64,000 bases of DNA, from positions 8,061,158-8,125,157 of the forward strand of contig OX291560.1 of NCBI GenBank assembly GCA_946406115.1, in the 5' to 3' direction. Shown here piece after piece: positions 20,141 to 31,964 of this stretch. Below the pieces are notes generated by a model, which was given only the letters and a program-made list of their open reading frames with translations, was not told the DNA's origin and did no database searches. The DNA is from Apoda limacodes (lineage: Eukaryota; Arthropoda; Insecta; Lepidoptera; Limacodidae). The position numbers and the translations under genes were made by a program. How positions within the stretch are numbered: position 1 is the first letter of the stretch; every line of letters begins with the position of its first letter.

Positions 20141-20373
20141 TGTGTTCTATTGACGGTATTGAGAGCTATGACATCGCATAGGCATTGAAATCGTTCACGT
20201 TCACTATTTTAACAGCGCATCCAGCCTCCCGAGCATGTGCAGCCGATGCGTTAAATGCGGTCCGGATGTGACGTCATAGCGCATTCATTTTTGGTCAACA
20301 GAACGATCGAATGTGCGCATAGACAGCATTAAGCGCATTCGATGCGTATAAAGCTTGCCAACAAAACGGCCCT
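20141..20373 (+). mobile_element. MITE carrying TGACGTCA, copy 1
   Basis: The left end reads GTGTTCTATTGACGGTATT and the right end GCCAACAAAACGGCCC, an imperfect inverted pair that is clearer in copy 2 (29404-29677). The two copies share GCTATGACATCGCATAGGC, a TGACGTCATAGCGCATTCAT block and TTTTTGGTCAACARAACGAT. TGACGTCA (20269-20276) is a perfect CRE-type palindrome. Non-coding, presumably moved by a transposase made elsewhere. Confidence 0.7.
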
Positions 20374-20679
20374 AATATTAAATTATTTATATATATATTA
20401 TACATGCATATAAATAATCTTTCTTCGTTTGAGTTACTTTAATTGTTTATTTTTATTTGACAATAAGTAGGTGTTTAAATAAATACGCTAAAATATACAT
20501 ATATTTATTGCCATTAATCTATTGGTACTGACATATTTTTAGTGTCAGAGACACGAAAAAACAGCGGATAATTAAATTTACCTAATAATTAATATCAAGA
20601 CGACCCACGACAATCGATAATTCTGTCTGACAATGATTTAAACTAACAAAAACTATTCCTTGCTTATTTGTTTTAACTA

Positions 20680-21150
20680 CTAGCTAGCTGTGCCCTGCGG
20701 TTTTTCCTGCAAAATGACCTATGGTGGTATTGGATGTGTCTGTGTGTTAATCTAGAAGCCGGCCTATCTGAAACCCATGTTTCATCAAAATCTGTTCAAT
20801 CGTTTACGTCATTATGCATTATGATTATCATTGTAAAACAAAATATATCTTCAAACTCAAAAAGTTTTCAAAACGCGTTTTGTCTCAGCCATCTTATTCA
20901 ATACGTCACTTCAGAGGCACAGGTATCTTTTTGGAAAAGACGGCCTAGGCAATAGCCCACCAGGCAGAACTAGTGCAGGTTGACAGACGTAGTCGAGCTA
21001 GTAGCCTAGCCTCTCGGCTGTTAAAGTTTTCAAGTCCCCCATAAGATTTCTGCCTTGGTTTAACGAGCTGCGATTATGTCAACAGCCAAAACCTATGGTT
21101 TAATGTGCCTTTCAAAGCATAGAGGATGCGGCTTTAGGTGATAACATGAC
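20680..21150. repeat. Degraded non-coding repeat pieces
   Basis: 20680-20720 (CTAGCTGTGCCCTGCGGTTT) resembles a Helitron-like end read on the minus strand. 20990-21130 contains TTTAATGTGCCTTTCAAAGC, resembling a common lepidopteran repeat block around AACGTGCCTTCCGAAGCA. Boundaries cannot be set. Confidence 0.3.
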
Positions 21151-22452
21151 CCATCACCGCACTATCATCATCATCGTCCTGTGACTGAGGGTCGTGTCAT
21201 GCAGGCCAGCAGGCTTCACGCTATACTGTGATCTGCTAAGCGGATAGACCTGTACGTTGTGGTTGGTCGCCTCCTTTACATGCCCTTCCTGCGAGCTGGC
21301 GATGAGTCCCGACTTCTTCTGCCTACCATATATATATGCCCAACGATCAAAAGATTTTGGAAATAAACTGGAAAAACATATATTATTGTGGTTTTCTATT
21401 AGCTGTCCATCAGGCTCCTTGACTTGACTTAACGACTGCTTTCATATGGCAACGTGGTACCGTGCGTATTTATTAAACATATATCGCTCTGAACCTGGTA
21501 CCCTAGTATTAGTACCATAAGAATTGCGATTCGAAGGTCGAACAGTGAAGAACCAAGATATTACAGAAAAGAGATGTACAGAACAGAGACTTTTGAGATA
21601 ACAGTGAAGGCGCAAAACAGTGGCACAAAACTGAAAAGAGACCAAAAATAACAATGATAGCTCAGAAAGAGATAGCATTGAACTGAACTAGCGCCCTTGG
21701 GTCAACCAACCTCACGCTGCAAGCGTTATAAATACTGAAAAAAAAAAAATTGTTAAATAAGTGTAGAAATGGATATCGGTACAGAAATTCGTTAAGCAAG
21801 TATAGAAAATTAGTACTGATATAATTACTGACACTGTACAGTTCTTTAATATCGATATACAGTCCCTGAATAAAAGTACCTTGGTGTTCGTCTCCACCTG
21901 GATGGAGCCGAATTTATTACAATTTATTACACCGTGATCTCTCCTCGTGAATAAGCTAGAATGTATTGACAGCAGACGTAGGAAGGTAAGATTATGTCCT
22001 TAATCACACGCAGGCAAAAAGTAGAAAAAAGTAGTATTCTTGTTGGACGCCGAGCTCAAAGCGATTTCACTTATAAGTACTGAAATAAAAAAACTGATTT
22101 TACTAAACAAATTAATGTAATTTTATATCATTTCGGCGTCAACGACCTAACTGATCACTAAAATTAGTCAATCAATTTTTATTTTCGAATCTTAGGCACT
22201 AAAAACCAAATGAAATGAATACCTACCTATATATTAATTTAAATTGAAAGATAATTAATTCCTATAAATCACTATCATTCATTTTGGCAATGATTTAGTG
22301 TTATAATAATGTCCGCCATGACATCCTGAAGATCAGAAATTGCTGTGATCCTTGGTGTTTAAGAGAATTGTTACCTTACGATTTGTATTACGTTATTTCA
22401 TTTATTTGCAAAATCAGTGATTAAAACTGCTTTTACTTGTGTGGTGGTGGTG
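21151..22452. other. No gene recognised
   Basis: Minus-strand open frames at 21442-21678 and 21712-21897 are short, low-complexity and without any known domain. I would not annotate them as genes. Confidence 0.35.
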
Positions 22453-22512
22453 GAACTACAGTTGCCATATTGAAATGATGTGAACTTATAACGACAACGA
22501 CAAAGCACTATA
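22453..22512 (+). repeat. Partial MITE of the TATAGTGCAAC family
   Basis: CAGTTGCCATATTGAAATGA followed by TGTGAACTTATAACGACAAC matches the core of the copy at 24046-24171. Terminal repeats are missing. Confidence 0.5.
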
Positions 22513-22951
22513 GATAGATAATATATCACGTCAAGCAGTGCCATAGCTTATATTTCAGCCATCATTAGGTTTACTTGGGTTTTTAAATATTTTTGAATAG
22601 GTATGGTAAATTTTTCAAGGTGCCTAAAAACACAATATAAAGTGTTAGAAAGAATTTAAAAACCAAATATTTGGTAAGTATGTAAGTAAAAAACGCCCTC
22701 ACCCAAGACAAAAGCGTTGATTTCACTAATAAAACAAGAAAAAAAAAAATACAGTGCAACAAGTAAAAGAACTGAGGGTAACCATGGTCTTAACATTATA
22801 GGTGTTGCCACATCCGTTGCTAAGTCCTCGTTTGCCTAGATCGAGATGATTCATCGATTGGGTAAAGTGGATTGGAGTGTTTGCCAGATTAAGTAAAATC
22901 ATTTATTTTGTAAGTATACAGTTATTATTTTAGATACCTTAAATATTTTTT

Positions 22952-23090
22952 TGTACCACTAAGTGGCGTACAAGCATACGGCCAACCTGATGTTGAGCGG
23001 TTTCTGTAGCATGAATACTTGTAGCAGTGTGAAAACTTATGTGTTGCTGACTCTTTAAACATCTCATCACTTTCCTCTTGAACTGTTTTC
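22952..23090 (+). repeat. Diverged copy of the CCGCCTGATGG tail repeat
   Basis: It begins TTGTACCACTAAGTGGC and contains CAAGCATACGGCCAACCTGA, GCGGTTTCTGTAGC and GTGTTGCTGACTC, aligned in order with the arms at 2311 and 24738. It is a single arm, heavily mutated. Confidence 0.55.
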
Positions 23091-23454
23091 TCCTATATCA
23101 ACACTTTAGGGAGGAATTTTCTCTGACACCCCACTGTGCGTGACCATTTCGGTTCTAACGGTTAGCTCAGTCTGCTAGTGCAGCTGACCCTAAGGCGTAA
23201 GGATGAACCAGTGGCGAGAAAATTAAGAATAATTCCTCAGAGCTGTTAAGTCACCTGCTAGGCGCTCTATCTATGTAGAAGCGTAATCTTGTCACCCATC
23301 GATAGGTAAGTATCAAAAATAAAATACATACCATACCATACAACCAAGAAATATATGTTTTCGAAATCCATCTACGCACAGATTAATTGCTAGTAACTAA
23401 ACTTGTGTTAAAACCTACGCTTTTTGTACAGAGTATAGTATATATTATTTAATT

Positions 23455-23575
23455 TTTATTCTTTATTGCACACTATATACAAATATTATGTACAAATGGA
23501 GGACGTAATGCCTAAAGGCATTCTCTACCAGTCAGCCATTGGTTAACAGAAAAGCTTTGTTAATGACCTTAATGT
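23455..23575 (-). repeat. CR1-type LINE 3'-end fragment
   Basis: The plus strand shows TTCTTTATTGCACACTATAT, then GGACGTAATGCCTAAAGGCA and TTCTCTACCAG. The minus strand therefore carries the stem-loop AATGCCTTTAGGCATT followed by ACGTCC and an AATAAAG end. This is the characteristic tail of CR1/Zenon-like elements. Only the 3' end inserted. Confidence 0.6.
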
Positions 23576-24045
23576 TTTAATTTTTATATATTATGTGCTA
23601 ATAATTAAAATGAATAATTACATAAATATTTTCGTGTGATAAACCGTTTGTCCGATTATTTTTGAATTTAACTTTGAAGTAAAAAAATCACTTTTGCAAA
23701 ACTAATGTACAAAAAAAACAAATCAAACGAATCATGTTTATTACTTCCATGTTAATTTAGGTACCTCTTTGTTTATTTCATAACATAGAAGCCTATTCAC
23801 ACGTCTTGAAAAAAAACCGGAAACTCTACACTGGCTGATTCAATCTGGATGTTACAAATCGTAAAGACTTGAAATTCGAAAAAAAATCGATTGCAATCTT
23901 CCTTTAACGATTCATACACCGGTTTTATTAATCATTATCACCGTAACAGCATAGTTCTAATTAAAAATATGAGTTGTTGGTTTTTACATTCTTTAACATA
24001 TAGACATATTACACAGATTAGGTGCGTATAGCGTAGGCAGGTATG

Positions 24046-24171
24046 TATAGTGCAACATTTTTTTCTGATCCGGTGGTCAAACATCAAAACGACAGTCGCC
24101 ATATCAAAATGATGTGAACTTACGCGACACTAGCGACAGATACCGGATCAGAAAAGTTTTTTTTCACTATA
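24046..24171 (+). mobile_element. MITE of the TATAGTGCAAC family, best copy (126 bp)
   Basis: Terminal inverted repeats of about 29 bp: 24046-24074 (TATAGTGCAACATTTTTTTC, TGATCCGGT) against 24142-24171 (ACCGGATCAGAAAAG, TTTTTTTTCACTATA). The internal 67 bp are non-coding. TA at both ends would suit a Tc1/mariner-type TA target. Related copies are at 621, 22453 and 61451. Confidence 0.8.
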
Positions 24172-24294
24172 AGTACTTAATTTTAAAGATTTGTAATAGA
24201 GTCTACAAAAAACAAGTCAATAAAAAATACTCGGAAATAGTAACACTCATTTTTATAGCGAAAAAGTTGCTTCGTACGCTCAGTTAATTATGGC

Positions 24295-24560
24295 AGATAT
24301 AGAACCTCCGTACGTACCCACAGGGTAAAAAACGGGACCCTATTACTAAGACTCCGCTGTCCGTCCGTCAGTCTGTCACCAGGCTGTATCTCATGAACCG
24401 TGATAGTTAGACAGTTGAAATTTTCACAGAAGACGTATTTCTGTTGCCGCTATAACAACAAATACTAAAAAACAGAATAAAAAACGTGATTTTTTTGCCT
24501 CTTTTATAGATAATGGTGCGGACCCTTTGAGCGCGAGTCCGACTCGCATTTGGTCAGTTT
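24295..24560 (+). repeat. Dispersed repeat with GCGCGAGTCCGACTCGC end
   Basis: It opens near CCACAGGGTAAAAAACGGGA with CCCTATTACTAAGACTCCGC and closes with GAGCGCGAGTCCGACTCGCA then TTTGGTCAGTTTTTTT. This is a very common lepidopteran repeat. A reverse copy lies at 45620-45955. Non-coding. Confidence 0.65.
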
Positions 24561-24737
24561 TTTTTGTTTATTTAATTTAATTTTTAAATTTCTCATATTT
24601 TGAAATAGGTCAAATATCGACCTCAACTCATAGCGGGTTTGAGCTAAGAGGAACCAGACAGCCTATAGCAACACTGCATCCTGATTCTTAAACAGAGCGG
24701 CAATACATATATCTTTCAACTTATTTCTGTTAATATT

Positions 24738-24900
24738 TTTTTATACCACCTAAGTGGCAAACAAGCTTGCGGTCCGCCTGATGTGAAACGATCACCGCAG
24801 TCTATGGACGCTTACACGCAGACTAGAGGCGTCACTCGCGCGTTGCCGACCCATGAAAAATCTAATCTCTAGAGAAAACCCTGGCATCTAATAATTTCTT
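24738..24900 (+). repeat. Single arm of the CCGCCTGATGG tail repeat
   Basis: It starts TATACCACCTAAGTGGCAAA, includes GCGGTCCGCCTGATG, CTATGGACGCTTA and CACTCGCGCGTTGCCGACCC, and fades near 24900. No partner arm was found. Confidence 0.65.
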
Positions 24901-26294
24901 TAAAGTTATGCTACGATAGCTACTACCTACTAATTATTTACGTCAATCTCCATAAAGTAGTTCTTACTGTTTGACATCCCCTGACTAATAGACGATTGTC
25001 ACAGATGAGTGGGCAAGCGGTACCGTCAACTGAACACACCCAGCATGACGATCTTACATAGCATACTCGCTGGTTAATGTATGGTTTCTCGCTACAATTT
25101 TCTACTCAATTTGAGGCGCTTTCTGATTGCCAGTGACAATAGCAGATTGTTAATCGCAGTTATTTGTGAAATAACTGTTAAGAGGCAGTAGTACGTGACA
25201 GAAAACTTGAGTAAAAACAGGGATGACGTGATATGTAACCAAGCGTGCGCGAGTAGTGCAGCTACATCGCAATTTACTGATTTTTCATTTAAATACATGT
25301 AATAAATTAATGGTTTATTCAGGATCTAAAGCACTATCACGGTTATGCTTTAGCAAAGTTGTAAACTAATAATAGCACATAGGAATTTGGAGGTATCTTT
25401 GCCTTAAATAAAATAAAAAAAAAAAAAAAAACAGTGAAAATGGGTCACTTTAGGATTTTTTCTAGAGAACACAACTTGATTAGCCGTGTTTTCAAGTTTT
25501 TCAGAATCTGAATCATATCCAAAAAAAACACAGGCATTAAATTTTAGTCGGCAGGGGCCTTAAACAAGTTACAATCGAAAAAGTGCGGTATCACTATTGA
25601 GAGAGCGTTTTCGAAACGATCGTCGTAAAATTTATTCCTCATGTATCGAAAACGCTGTATCGTGGTCGTCGGCTGGAAAACTCTACATTATCTATGCCAT
25701 TTATCGAAAATCGCTCTTTTTTTTTTGTTTATACTATGTGTTTCTTATTTATTCAAGTCTAATATGATATTATTACTTTTATTTTTATTCAACTTACTCA
25801 TTGTTAGTTTTTAAATAAAGAAGAAGTTTTATTAACGTTTGTTTTATTCAATATTTATTGTATTGAATATTGAAATTTTAATATGTTTTAAGTAGGTACC
25901 TAGTTTATCTATAATATATTGTTGTGAAAATATTAGGAACTAATACGTTAAAACATTCTAGCTTTCTAGTTCCGAAAATGTGGCTATACATTTACTATGA
26001 ATCTGGTAAATAAGAAATTAGACTTATAATTATAACACATATTTTAAATTTAACCATCATATTTTATTACAAAATATTGCTTATGATTTTGTGAAAATAT
26101 AATAATAATTATATATAATAAAAATTCAATATAGGTACCTAATAAAGCATCTTTATTTAAGTCGGTATATTTCTGTATATCAGACACAAATATTGAATAC
26201 AAACACCACATTTAAATACCTAATTAACAAAATACTTAAAGTCTTTATAAATATCTGGCATAGCATATAGGCTTCTTTTTTGCCAGAAATAGAT
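24901..26294. other. No gene recognised
   Basis: AT-rich, with poly-A at about 25410-25432. The small frame at 25092-25298 (minus) has no domain. Nothing I can support. Confidence 0.35.
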
Positions 26295-26505
26295 ATAACC
26301 GAGCTTAAACGAACTATAGCTATAGCTACAGCTTGATATAGCAAACTTCATTAGAGTAATTAAGGAGTAAATCAGAGTCGCCGATAACCGAATTTAGGGC
26401 GGGCGGAGCAGCTGGCAAATTAGTATACCTAATTAAGGTGTTCCTCGCCGATATTCGATTTCAGGGCGGGCGGAGCCGCTGGCACAGACTAGTGACGTCA
26501 TAATC
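26295..26505 (+). repeat. Two Helitron-like 3' ends in tandem
   Basis: Blocks CTATAGCTATAGCTACAGCT and GCCGATAACCGAATTTAGGG precede GGGCGGAGCAGCTGGCAAAT TAG at about 26420. A second GGGCGGGCGGAGCCGCTGGC ending ACTAGT follows at about 26492. Similar ends occur at 54955-55108 and 60685-60805. The CTAG-type termini suit lepidopteran non-autonomous Helitrons. Confidence 0.5.
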
Positions 26506-26884
26506 TTTATGTTCTTACATTTTGTTCCATTCCATTATTTTTTTCGTAACGCTTTTGAGAAGTCTAAGCTCAGCGGACCCGGAGAAACATTTGCTAAAAA
26601 AAATTAAATTTTGGTAGAACAGCCTCTTAAGTACTCATTGCAGGTGTTGTTCACTGGAAGCATTGGCATATAGCTATTTGGCTTGCCTACATTTTACACT
26701 TTTGAATACCTTAACATACCTGCCAGGAATCAAACCTAGAACTTTCGACATGGTAGTCGATCGTTTTATAACTTGAGCCACAATATTTTTTAATAGTTTG
26801 ACGTGGTTTTTCCATGGGAATTCTCGATTAGAAAAATATATGTGTGCTGTATTTAAATTGAATCTGTTCAGCAATTTTTCTGGA

Positions 26885-27175
26885 CAATATGTAGTACGCT
26901 AGCTTATACCCGTAGCTATACCCGTGCTAAGTTTAGTTTTCGCCGCGGGATTTCAATGGCGTCAAGGAGTTGCCATAGAAAAATAATATAGTTAGAAAGT
27001 TTTGTATAGCAAATTATAGATGTATGTATAGTTCATCCATGTGGTATTCGATTACGATTATTCTCGCGGGAACTTTTGAATTCTTCAGGATAAAAGTAGC
27101 CTTTGTCCTTTGTCATCATTCATCTATATATCAGTTAAATTGGTTGCTCCGTATTCTTACAGTACAGTCTTCTCC
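26885..27175 (-). repeat. Helitron-like element, minus orientation
   Basis: The plus strand begins GTACGCTAGCTTATACCC and contains TCGCCGCGGGATTTCAATGG, CTCGCGGGAACTTTTGAATT, AAAAGTAGCCTTTGTCCTTT and ATATCAGTTAAATTGGTTGC. These are the reverse of the landmarks in the elements at 54557 and 54797. Non-coding. Confidence 0.5.
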
Positions 27176-27657
27176 AAATATATATAAGTTCAGATGATCT
27201 CAAACACAACTAAAACTGTATTCCTTCTCGTGACATACTTGCACTCATAACAAGGATAACCGGGAAGAACAAATTAAAGATTAGGATTATGTCGAGCTGG
27301 GTGCGAGCTGGTGGTGGTCTGCAGCATACGTCGCGGTCTGCTTGCGACGCGCCACTTTCGTAAGCTGATCCTAAAGATAAGGCCTTTTACCTATGCTGAT
27401 GCTCCTCTACACGGCACAATAGTATAAGTTAAAAAAATCAAATTCTACAATATTGTTTTCAGTTTTTATACTTGAGTATACATTTATCGACATTAATAAA
27501 TGTTTTTAAGTAGGTATTTTTTTATATAAATTTTTCATTTTTAATTACCACATTATCTCCTATATTAATAAGAAAATAAAAATGTTATCTACATGTATGC
27601 CACATTATGTGCTTACGTTTACCTACTTAAATGTATTAGGTATGCATGTATATACAG

Positions 27658-27714
27658 CTTTATCTTGTCACACCATTCAAATAGAGTCTATTTGAATGGT
27701 GTGACGAGATAAAG
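27658..27714. repeat. Near-perfect palindrome, 27-bp arms, 3-bp loop
   Basis: Arm 1 is 27658-27684 (CTTTATCTTGTCACACCATT, CAAATAG) and arm 2 is 27688-27714. Only one mismatch separates them. It could extrude as a cruciform or fold as a hairpin in RNA. It may be a very short foldback transposon; no copy elsewhere in the window was seen. Confidence 0.85.
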
Positions 27715-29162
27715 ATAAAGCTTTGTCTATTTAATAGACGAAAATATCATATTTCCATTTTTAGTTGGCCAAGGAACTACCTAATTGTTCTCGACTGCAT
27801 TACCTACATCTGTATTATCTTATCTTACTCTCGAGATCATGATCAGATTTATATCGGACCACCCTAAAAGTAACCCTTTTACATAAAAAAAAATTGTTGT
27901 TACGGCGAAAATACAAGGTTTTTTTTTTATTGGTAAAATCATAAAATGATGCAATAAAACTACGTAAGCGTGTCATGAAAAATATCTTCGAGTTTATAAT
28001 TTCCGTGTTGCCTGTCATACGCACAATGTTGTATCACATTTGCGAATAAAGAAAAATATAAAATAAATAAATAAACTAACCAAAACACAATCAAAATGGC
28101 GGGAAATGTAATAATATATCTAAAGAATTTATGATTCAAAAAGTTTTGGCTGAAGTTAAAACATACCTTAACAAACATATCTACAAAAATATTTTAGAAT
28201 CACAGTACAGCTTTTATACATGTTTGATACAATAGGCGCGTCATTACCGCCCGTGGGTTTTAAAAACGCGCGTCAAACCAAAGTTTGAGGAATGTAAAAT
28301 TTACAAAGAAATAGCCTATGGGAGTTACAAAGGTCTTAGCACCCACTTTACCTGCACATAATAACACTGTTTACGAGTAAGTGTAATGAAAACAAATTAA
28401 TAAACTGACATCATCTCTATGTACTTACTATTAATTATATATAAAAATAGCATAGAAAGTTAACATCAGGTCAACTTTTTTCGTTTTATCTGTCCATAGA
28501 ATAACACGATCTGTCAGATATGCCACTTTGCATCGTGATGCCGCGCCCGACGTCGCTCACCATGCATGCACCTCACAGCAATTGCGAACGTTGCCTGCTT
28601 TACGTATTAATTAGCGGACTATGTGATTTATTATTACATTTTACTTACGTTCCTAAATTCCGTTACGCTACGGACATATGTAAACTCCGTAGTTACATGC
28701 TACATATTTTTATTGCGTTGTTTTGTAGACAAGGTTACAATCTTTTTAATACACTTGCTCATGAAGCAGCCTTTACTGCACTGTTTTGAGCACCTTAATA
28801 GCGTCCATTACGCTTACCGCAATGACAATTACCGTACAAGTGCCTTTTACTTTACAGATTTGTTTTGAAATTTTTAGCGAAACGAAATTATGCCAATGAA
28901 TTAAGTTCTTATTTTTGAAAAAATTAAATACATATCAAAATTATAAGATCCATTAATTATTAACATTATCCCATCAAAAACATAAATGTGAGATGAGAGC
29001 TAAGTTCAATATTATAATATATGCCTTGGATGTTGACTTCAACGACAAAAGAAGTGAGATCTAAATGGGTGCCAAGTTCAATGGTCAGTCCAGAAATGTA
29101 TTTATAACAACATAAAATATCATTTCTTCTTATAACCAAGGATAATATATTGTAGCCTAAGG
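27715..29162. other. No gene recognised
   Basis: Overlapping short frames at 28520-28868 and 27815-28178 carry no known domain. CGCGCG-containing words at 28233-28275 stand out slightly from the AT-rich background. Confidence 0.35.
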
Positions 29163-29319
29163 TCTGACTTGGCTAGTTCTCATATACGAATTATTATGTT
29201 CGATGGTTAGTTTCTACCAGCAAGCCAAATTTTCGGAATAATAAAATAAGAACCGACAAGTAACAGGTTTAGAACTTGCGAATGCTATAATTCGTATATG
29301 AGAAACTAGCCAAGTCAGA
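29163..29319. mobile_element. Small MITE with ~31-bp terminal inverted repeats
   Basis: The left repeat 29163-29193 (TCTGACTTGGCTAGTT, CTCATATACGAATTA) pairs with 29288-29319, differing by one inserted base. The 94-bp centre is AT-rich. Total length is 157 bp. No transposase and no second copy in the window. Confidence 0.8.
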
Positions 29320-29403
29320 TTTCTTGTGAACTTAAAAAGACTTCTCTGAAACTTTGTCATTCATCATCGATGAGCAGGTATGCTGCAATTATGGCATACA
29401 GAT

Positions 29404-29677
29404 TAGCTGCGTTTTGTTGACGGTATTAGAGCTATGACATCGCATAGGCATTGAAATCGTTCTGTTCACCAAATGTAAAGGTGAACGCCACTTAAATAAA
29501 CAATATGGCCGTTCACTATTTAACAGCGCATTACTTCTCTACTTCCGAGCATGTTAAGCTAATGCGCTGAATGCGGCCTGGAAGTGACGTCATAGCGCAT
29601 TCATTTTTGGTCAACAAAACGATCAAATGTGCGCATAGAGAGCAATTGCGTATAATGCTTGTCAACAAAACGCCCCT
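29404..29677 (+). mobile_element. MITE carrying TGACGTCA, copy 2
   Basis: Terminal inverted repeats are GCGTTTTGTTGAC (29409) and GTCAACAAAACGC (29661). The sequence is co-linear with 20141-20373 but has an extra ~40-bp stretch (AAATGTAAAGGTGAACGCCA ... ATGGCC) in the left third. TGACGTCA is at 29585-29592. Confidence 0.75.
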
Positions 29678-30041
29678 TTTATAATTGCTTCATTTTACTA
29701 TATCTACACAATGTAAAATTATTCTTAAATAAATTCTACGTCGCCTCAACGCGGTTATGTGTTTCGGCCCTTAGAAAAACCCAGCCTGTCTGAACTGCAT
29801 CCTAACAATTAGATGTTTATTTTGAAATAAATCAACCGAGCAAATAACAACTGGCAGTTTTGGAATGAAACCCTATTTTAATGGGCTTTATTAAGCTAAG
29901 ACGGAAAACTTGTCTTCAATTACCCTACAACTTGAGCTTCACCACGTCTTGCGAACTCGTTACGTTATCCTACCCTTACATAATGTAGTTATTTCATACA
30001 TACCAAGTAATATGTCACGTACAACTCGACTCAATCGATCA

Positions 30042-30100
30042 CAAAAAATCCGGTCAAGTGCGAGTAGGACTTGCAGTCTGAGGGTTCCGTACTTAATACA
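30042..30100 (-). repeat. Fragment of the GCGCGAGTCCGACTCGC repeat
   Basis: AAAAAATCCGGTCAAGTGCG, then AGTAGGACTTGCAG and GAGGGTTCCGTAC, match the end of the dispersed repeat also found at 45620. Confidence 0.55.
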
Positions 30101-30639
30101 CATGTTTAAAGTTTGTTTGGTTTACCTACAGCTAACAAACTACAATAGATATCAGATATTTCAGTATTTATTGTACAGTACTCAACTGTTGCTTTTTTGA
30201 CACCTTTTCGACAGGAGGACTGCTGTCTTATGACAATACTGTCTTATGATAGCCAGGACCAACTGTTTTACGTGCCCCTAACTCAGAAAAATGTGCCAAT
30301 AGGCGGTCAACCATCCAAGTAGTGACCACGCACGACGAGTGTCATTGGGCCACGAGCTCCTTATAGGGTACAGGGTTGACGGAAATTCGAAGTTCCTAAC
30401 GAGTTTACTCCGTAACAAAAATAGTCTAAAAATGACAACTTTGACAGCCTTAAATGTCTTTATTTTTGAGGGTTAAACTTGTAGGTACTTACTCTACCTC
30501 TCGATCTAGACTAGAAGAAAAACGTTAAAAATATTTTTTTCAATTTCTAATCTAGTATTTGGTCTCGGGTCAACATTATACTAAAAATATCCAAATTTCA
30601 GGTCTATAGCTGGTTCCGTTTAATATCCGAGCTAGATAC

Positions 30640-30715
30640 TTGGACATACGGATGGTAATAAAAAATACAGTCGAATTGAGGGCCTTCTCCTTTTTTGAAG
30701 TCGGTTGAAAAGACA
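30640..30715 (+). repeat. Short repeat ending TTTTTTGAAGTCGGTTGAAA
   Basis: ACAGTCGAATTGAGGGCCTT followed by CTCCTTTTTTGAAGTCGGTT is a common terminal block of lepidopteran non-coding repeats. The preceding ~150 bp may belong to the same element, but no internal evidence sets the limit. Confidence 0.4.
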
Positions 30716-31722
30716 GCCGTACAGCAAAAGTGCTCCGGTTTGCCCTTTTTAGATACCGAACCCTAACTTGTCAATAAACTCATACCACTTTAATAACAGT
30801 GTTTATCAAATTTGACATTTACCACGATGTTCATCATTAGCAACAAAGTTTCACTATAAATAATTTATCGTTCAAATGCAACGTAAAGTATGCTGGTGAA
30901 CATGAAAACAAACTAGCTAAAAGCTTAATAATAAAACTTTTTTTTGACATTTACGTAGACACTAGCGCCAACTTATGTACCAATTTACTTTGACTATTCA
31001 TTTTTATAAAATTGGTAGCTGAAAGAAGAAACTAAAAAACTAGCTTGTTTTTAACAACATATTTTGAAGACGGACGTATACACTAGCGCCATTATGTTAG
31101 CACGTAACTTTGCTTGTTTATTTTACCTTAATGCAATTTATCTATATGGCAGATGTTCATTTACCAGCTCCAAGACTGAAAACAAAACAAATCATCCAAT
31201 TTACAGCAACGGAACCAATTACTAAAATGAAGCTCGACCAAAAATCATACATCTGCTTTTAACCCCTTCGCTTTCAATGAAAAGAGTTAAAAAAAGTAAC
31301 TTCCGAAAACACAGGGTTAATAATAATCCAATTAAAAACGAGCACGTTGCCAACATGGCGGATGTTACACTTACAAAACAACGGACTTAGTTTTTTTCAT
31401 GATAGGAAAAGGTGTTAAAAAGATTAAGTTAAATTTAACAATCAAAGAAATTAATTACAGTCAAAGCGAAAATTGCCTTTTAAAATTTCACTATAAGGTA
31501 TAAAGTAGATCTTCCTTCAAAATTATGAAGGTGCATGGGGCGTGTAGTGACCATGTCCTTTTTTCACTAGGTTCAGGCCCGGTACCGAACCCTGGCTCTT
31601 GCCTAAAAGTACGTTGTTGTTGTACTAAGTTGACAATTGAATTAGCATGATCGTAAAACAGTTTGTTAATGTATAACATTCATAGAATTTATTCCCTGTT
31701 TCTTTGTACGGGATCACAACTT

Positions 31723-31800
31723 TTTTATATAGGTACCACCAAAGGTAGCAATCAAGTATACGGCTCGCCTGATGTAGTAGCTTGTGGATCGTAACTCGTA
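31723..31800 (+). repeat. Diverged fragment of the CCGCCTGATGG tail repeat
   Basis: ATAGGTACCACCAAAGGTAG, then CAAGTATACGGCTCGCCTGA, aligns with the left ends of the other copies. Only about 75 bp remain. Confidence 0.5.
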
Positions 31801-31964
31801 GGATGATCATAGACAAAAAGATCCCTGCGAAAATCTCAGGACTATATGGCAAAGTTGATTAGACACTAGTAAATAAAATGCGATCATCTCGGCTAAATGT
31901 TGTTAAGGTATATCCGAACATCTTTTTTTTACCTTACAAACTGTCTTACACCCAATATCTTTAA

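Noticed and set aside
23150..23250. tRNA-like sequence (GGTTAGCTCAGTCTGCTAGT)
   Set aside because: It resembles an A box, but no B box follows at the right distance and no SINE body matches.
28520..28868. Two overlapping plus-strand open frames as a small gene
   Set aside because: No domain, no splice or promoter context, cysteine- and leucine-rich chance-like composition.
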